Part shown: in pieces, positions 61,961 through 64,000 of the stretch | Position numbering within the stretch: position 1 is the stretch's first letter | Layout: the number at the start of each line of letters is the position of its first letter | NCBI RefSeq assembly: GCF_047495495.1 | Contig: NZ_CP179930.1 | Location: 1,054,001 to 1,118,000, forward strand | Direction: 5' to 3' | DNA length: 64,000 nucleotides | Source of the DNA: Zymobacter sp047495495 | GTDB taxonomy: Bacteria; Pseudomonadota; Gammaproteobacteria; Pseudomonadales; Halomonadaceae | Made by a program: the position numbers and the translations under genes | The notes under the pieces: model-generated | Told to the model about the DNA's origin: nothing | The model's database searches: none | What the model saw: only the letters and a program-made list of their open reading frames with translations

Positions 61961-62711
61961 TATGTTCTCCTGTGGGCGATTAGGGCAGTAGCGGTATCAG
62001 TAATGCAATTATATAACGTACTGTGAATGTCAGAGGGTAAAGATACCTTGTATTTCGGCCTTAACCGTATTGATACCTGTTTCGCTTAAAAGTTGCGTAG
62101 CCGCAGCGATCTAGCCTGTTTTTGATAGTAATAGTCAAATATATGCTTGAAAAATAGCGGTAATGGCGCGCATTGCAAGGCGTCTTATTCTCTTGGAAAA
62201 AGATGGATAGTCGTGAGAAGACGATCTAGCGTGCCGCCAACGCCGCCAACGCCGCCAACGCCGCCAACGCCGCCAACGCCGCCAACGCCGCCAACGCCGC
62301 CAACGCCGCCAACGCCGCCAACGCCGCCAACGCCGCCAAAGCCGCCAAAGCCGCCAAAGCCGCCAACGCCGCCAACGCCGCCAACGCCGCCAACGCCGCC
62401 AACGCCGCCAAAGCCGCCAAAGCCGCCAAAGCCGCCAAAGCCGCCAAAGCCGCCAAAGCCGCCAAAGCCGCCAAAGCCGCCAAAGGGGTGGCGTCTATCG
62501 CCCGGGGCCGAGCCACGTATGAGTGAGCATGTGCAGGAAGTGGAGGGTGTTACAGGAAGCGTCTTTTATTGTGGAACGTGATTGGTGCTGGTGCTTGGCA
62601 GGCATCAGTGTGCGGTGAGTGGCCGTGAGGTAGGACGCTAGCATGCAGCGGCAATCAGGCATGAGGGGATGGCCAGGTATGCAAGCGAGGTTACACACCT
62701 GGTCGAGGGTC
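61961..62711. other. Gap with 9-bp tandem repeat
   Basis: It contains the amidase promoter side, the 28-copy repeat and about 220 bases of unassigned sequence before the second Ogr-like gene. Confidence 0.55.
62233..62484. repeat. 9-bp tandem repeat, 28 copies in two variants
   Basis: Units GCCGCCAAC (C type) and GCCGCCAAA (A type) are ordered 11 C, 3 A, 5 C, 9 A. The length is a multiple of three, so a frame across it reads Pro-Pro-Thr/Lys (plus strand) or Leu-Ala-Ala (minus strand). Confidence 0.95.
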
Positions 62712-62978
62712 TCAGTGGGATTTTGGGTGCCGCTCTAGTTCGGCATTGCGTGCTCGAACCCACTGTTCCAATTCGGGACTCAGCTCAGTATTGATATTCT
62801 GATTGGGGTGCGCACTGGGGCTGAGTGTATGAGTAACTTCAATGGCCAGCTTGGCTGACCAGCTGCAGTCGCTATTGCGGCATTGTACATAGGCCTCGCG
62901 GAATAGCGGCGTTGGCTGTTTGCTGCTGCGGATACGCAGTGGGGAGTTGCAGTGTGGGCATTTCCAGCGCATAGACAT
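62712..62978 (-). CDS. Ogr/Delta-like phage zinc-finger activator (copy 2)
   Basis: The 88 residues share MRWKCPHC and the two-Cys second half (VQCRNSDCSWSAK) with the gene at 52.7 kb. The rest differs, so they are old paralogues. GAGGAGAA lies a few bases before the ATG at 62978. It is about 85 bases downstream of an RHH-like gene on the same strand. Confidence 0.8.
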   Translation of the reverse strand: MSMRWKCPHCNSPLRIRSSKQPTPLFREAYVQCRNSDCSWSAKLAIEVTHTLSPSAHPNQNINTELSPELEQWVRARNAELERHPKSH

Positions 62979-63062
62979 GATCAGTTCTCCTCTATTTCTT
63001 ATCTGTTGGATCGGTGTGTGACTGTCATCCCTTGTCAGGCACACGGTGCAGCAGAATCGGTG

Positions 63063-63341
63063 TCAGCGGTGATAGCGGCGTTCCATTTCGGCACGCTCTT
63101 GCAGGTAGACTTCCAACCCCTTGAGACACAGCATCCGGCACGTCGGCGACACTGCTCGTCCTTCCTTACGTGCAATACGTTCGATGTCGGCGCGTTCTTC
63201 AGGCATGAGGCGCAGGCTGATGGGGCGTGACATGCCGCGAGGGCCATAGTTGCCTCTGGGCCGCACATTGCCTTCAGATGAGCGATCTGTTGGGGTTGTG
63301 AAGGGTTGGCAGTCTCCTACCGGATTCGAAAGTGATGACAT
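63063..63341 (-). CDS. Small RHH-like DNA-binding protein
   Basis: In the 92-residue product the C-terminal half reads SRPISLRLMPEERADIERIARKEGR, a ribbon followed by a helix, then SPTCRMLCLKGLEVYL as the second helix. This is the CopG/Arc pattern. The N-terminal 35 residues are polar and disordered. It precedes the Ogr-like gene, and similar pairs occur in P2-like prophages. Target unknown. Confidence 0.6.
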   Translation of the reverse strand: MSSLSNPVGDCQPFTTPTDRSSEGNVRPRGNYGPRGMSRPISLRLMPEERADIERIARKEGRAVSPTCRMLCLKGLEVYLQERAEMERRYHR

Positions 63342-64000
63342 ACGTAACGCTCCATCGTCGACGAATGTTTAACGAGTTCAAATCTAATTCTTTATGAGTG
63401 TGTTTTCAATAAAAACACCTTCATAATGAATTTTTTTGCACCTTGTGGATGAAAAATCGCGGTCATTCGGTAAGTCGTCCTGAGACCTTCCTTCCTTTCC
63501 TTGATGTTTCCTTTTCGCTGCCAATCAGTAGCAAACAATGCACTAACCTACTGTTACAAAGATATTCATAGGCCGCGTTGTCATATTGCTTGGCACGCGA
63601 GAGATGTTACGCAACGGCATGCACATTGGATAATGGTTGGCGATGTAAAACTCGAAACGAGAGCGTTATCTATATAGAACAATGCGATACGAATTATCCA
63701 AAAGTCTTACCAATCGCGCTGCAAGTAGCGCTATTGCTGGCATCAGTGGCGATGACGAAGCCAAAATGAGAGTGGCCGCTGCCGCGTGACGGCTGCTTCG
63801 AAAAGAGGTTGATACTGTCGAATCTGGAAGAGAAAGCGTCAGGGTGAACGCGCATCGAGAGATGAAATGAAGGGGGCTGTGCGAGGGCAGGTGACTTTCG
63901 AAGAAGGGAAGAGTCGTGCGGTGTGGGGTAGTGAACAATCGTTCCTCTAGCCTGTGAGGCGGGCTGGAGTGGACGGCTCTAAAACGTAAGCGGGAAAGGG
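63342..64000. other. Gene-poor right end of the window
   Basis: The left part is AT-rich. A 35-codon plus-strand frame at 63682 has no ribosome binding site. Nothing else is supported. Confidence 0.45.

Noticed and set aside
33297..62484. CRISPR array for any of the four tandem repeats
   Set aside because: Units are 7-9 bp and contiguous with no spacers, and no cas gene is present.
62147..62581. Open frame encoding a Pro-Pro-Thr/Lys repeat protein across the 9-bp array
   Set aside because: It is open only because the unit is nine bases. There is no ribosome binding site, the flanks are not protein-like, and the opposite strand is equally open.
63682..63789. 35-codon frame near the right end
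   Set aside because: Reads plausibly but lacks a ribosome binding site and neighbours.

Overview
The window reads as the chromosome of a gammaproteobacterium with mid-range GC. The best guess is the Halomonadaceae (a Zymobacter/Halomonas-like organism). This is inferred from a Pseudomonas-type MvaT H-NS protein beside an enteric-type FlhDC pair, RecBCD, DusA, PurU and a bifunctional PutA. No ribosomal RNA or species-specific marker is present to prove it. Gene density is normal for housekeeping stretches, with several long gene-poor gaps.

Layout. 1-0.9 kb: the end of an ornithine decarboxylase. 1.2-1.44 kb: two identical tRNA-Val(GAC) genes with a promoter and a terminator. 1.9-4.5 kb: a same-strand purine/pyrimidine salvage and uracil repair group (apt, gpt, ung, upp). 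4.8-9.4 kb: gamma-glutamyltransferase, an RNase J-like beta-CASP protein and purU. 10-14.9 kb: dinB with a LexA-like box, mvaT, flhDC, a histidine phosphatase and osmC. 15-19.2 kb: an aldo-keto reductase and two tandem paralogous metabolite:H+ symporters. 20-31 kb: an SDR, then recC-ubiX-recB-recD. 31-36.6 kb: small membrane proteins, a decayed gene and the lutABC lactate-oxidation operon. 36.7-44.7 kb: dusA, a YbiI-type zinc finger, a TDT-family transporter with a divergent LysR regulator, an ATP-grasp protein, an acetyltransferase and a GH25 lysozyme. 44.9-52 kb: putA lacking its usual DNA-binding domain, with an AraC regulator beside it, an ArsR regulator, a SemiSWEET and a Fur-box-preceded Bcr/CflA exporter.

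52-56.4 kb is the most distinctive part. It holds an Ogr/Delta-like activator, a CI-type S24 repressor, a UmuD-like protein that lacks the catalytic Ser/Lys and sits behind an SOS-like box, and a complete lysis cassette (holin-like, SAR endolysin, Rz, overlapping Rz1). There are no head, tail, replication or integration genes. This is either a prophage stump or a kept, DNA-damage-controlled lysis module. A second Ogr-like gene with an RHH-type partner lies at 62.7-63.3 kb. Between them are host-like genes: a coiled-coil membrane protein, a GRP sugar porter, a membrane protein and a Tat-exported amidase.

Four unrelated perfect or near-perfect short tandem repeats (units of 8, 8, 7 and 9 bp, 15-28 copies) sit in gene-poor gaps at 33.3, 52.1, 60.5 and 62.2 kb. 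A ~107-bp element with terminal inverted repeats occurs twice in opposite orientation (19.4 and 39.3 kb). All functional calls rest on reading motifs by eye; no database search was run.
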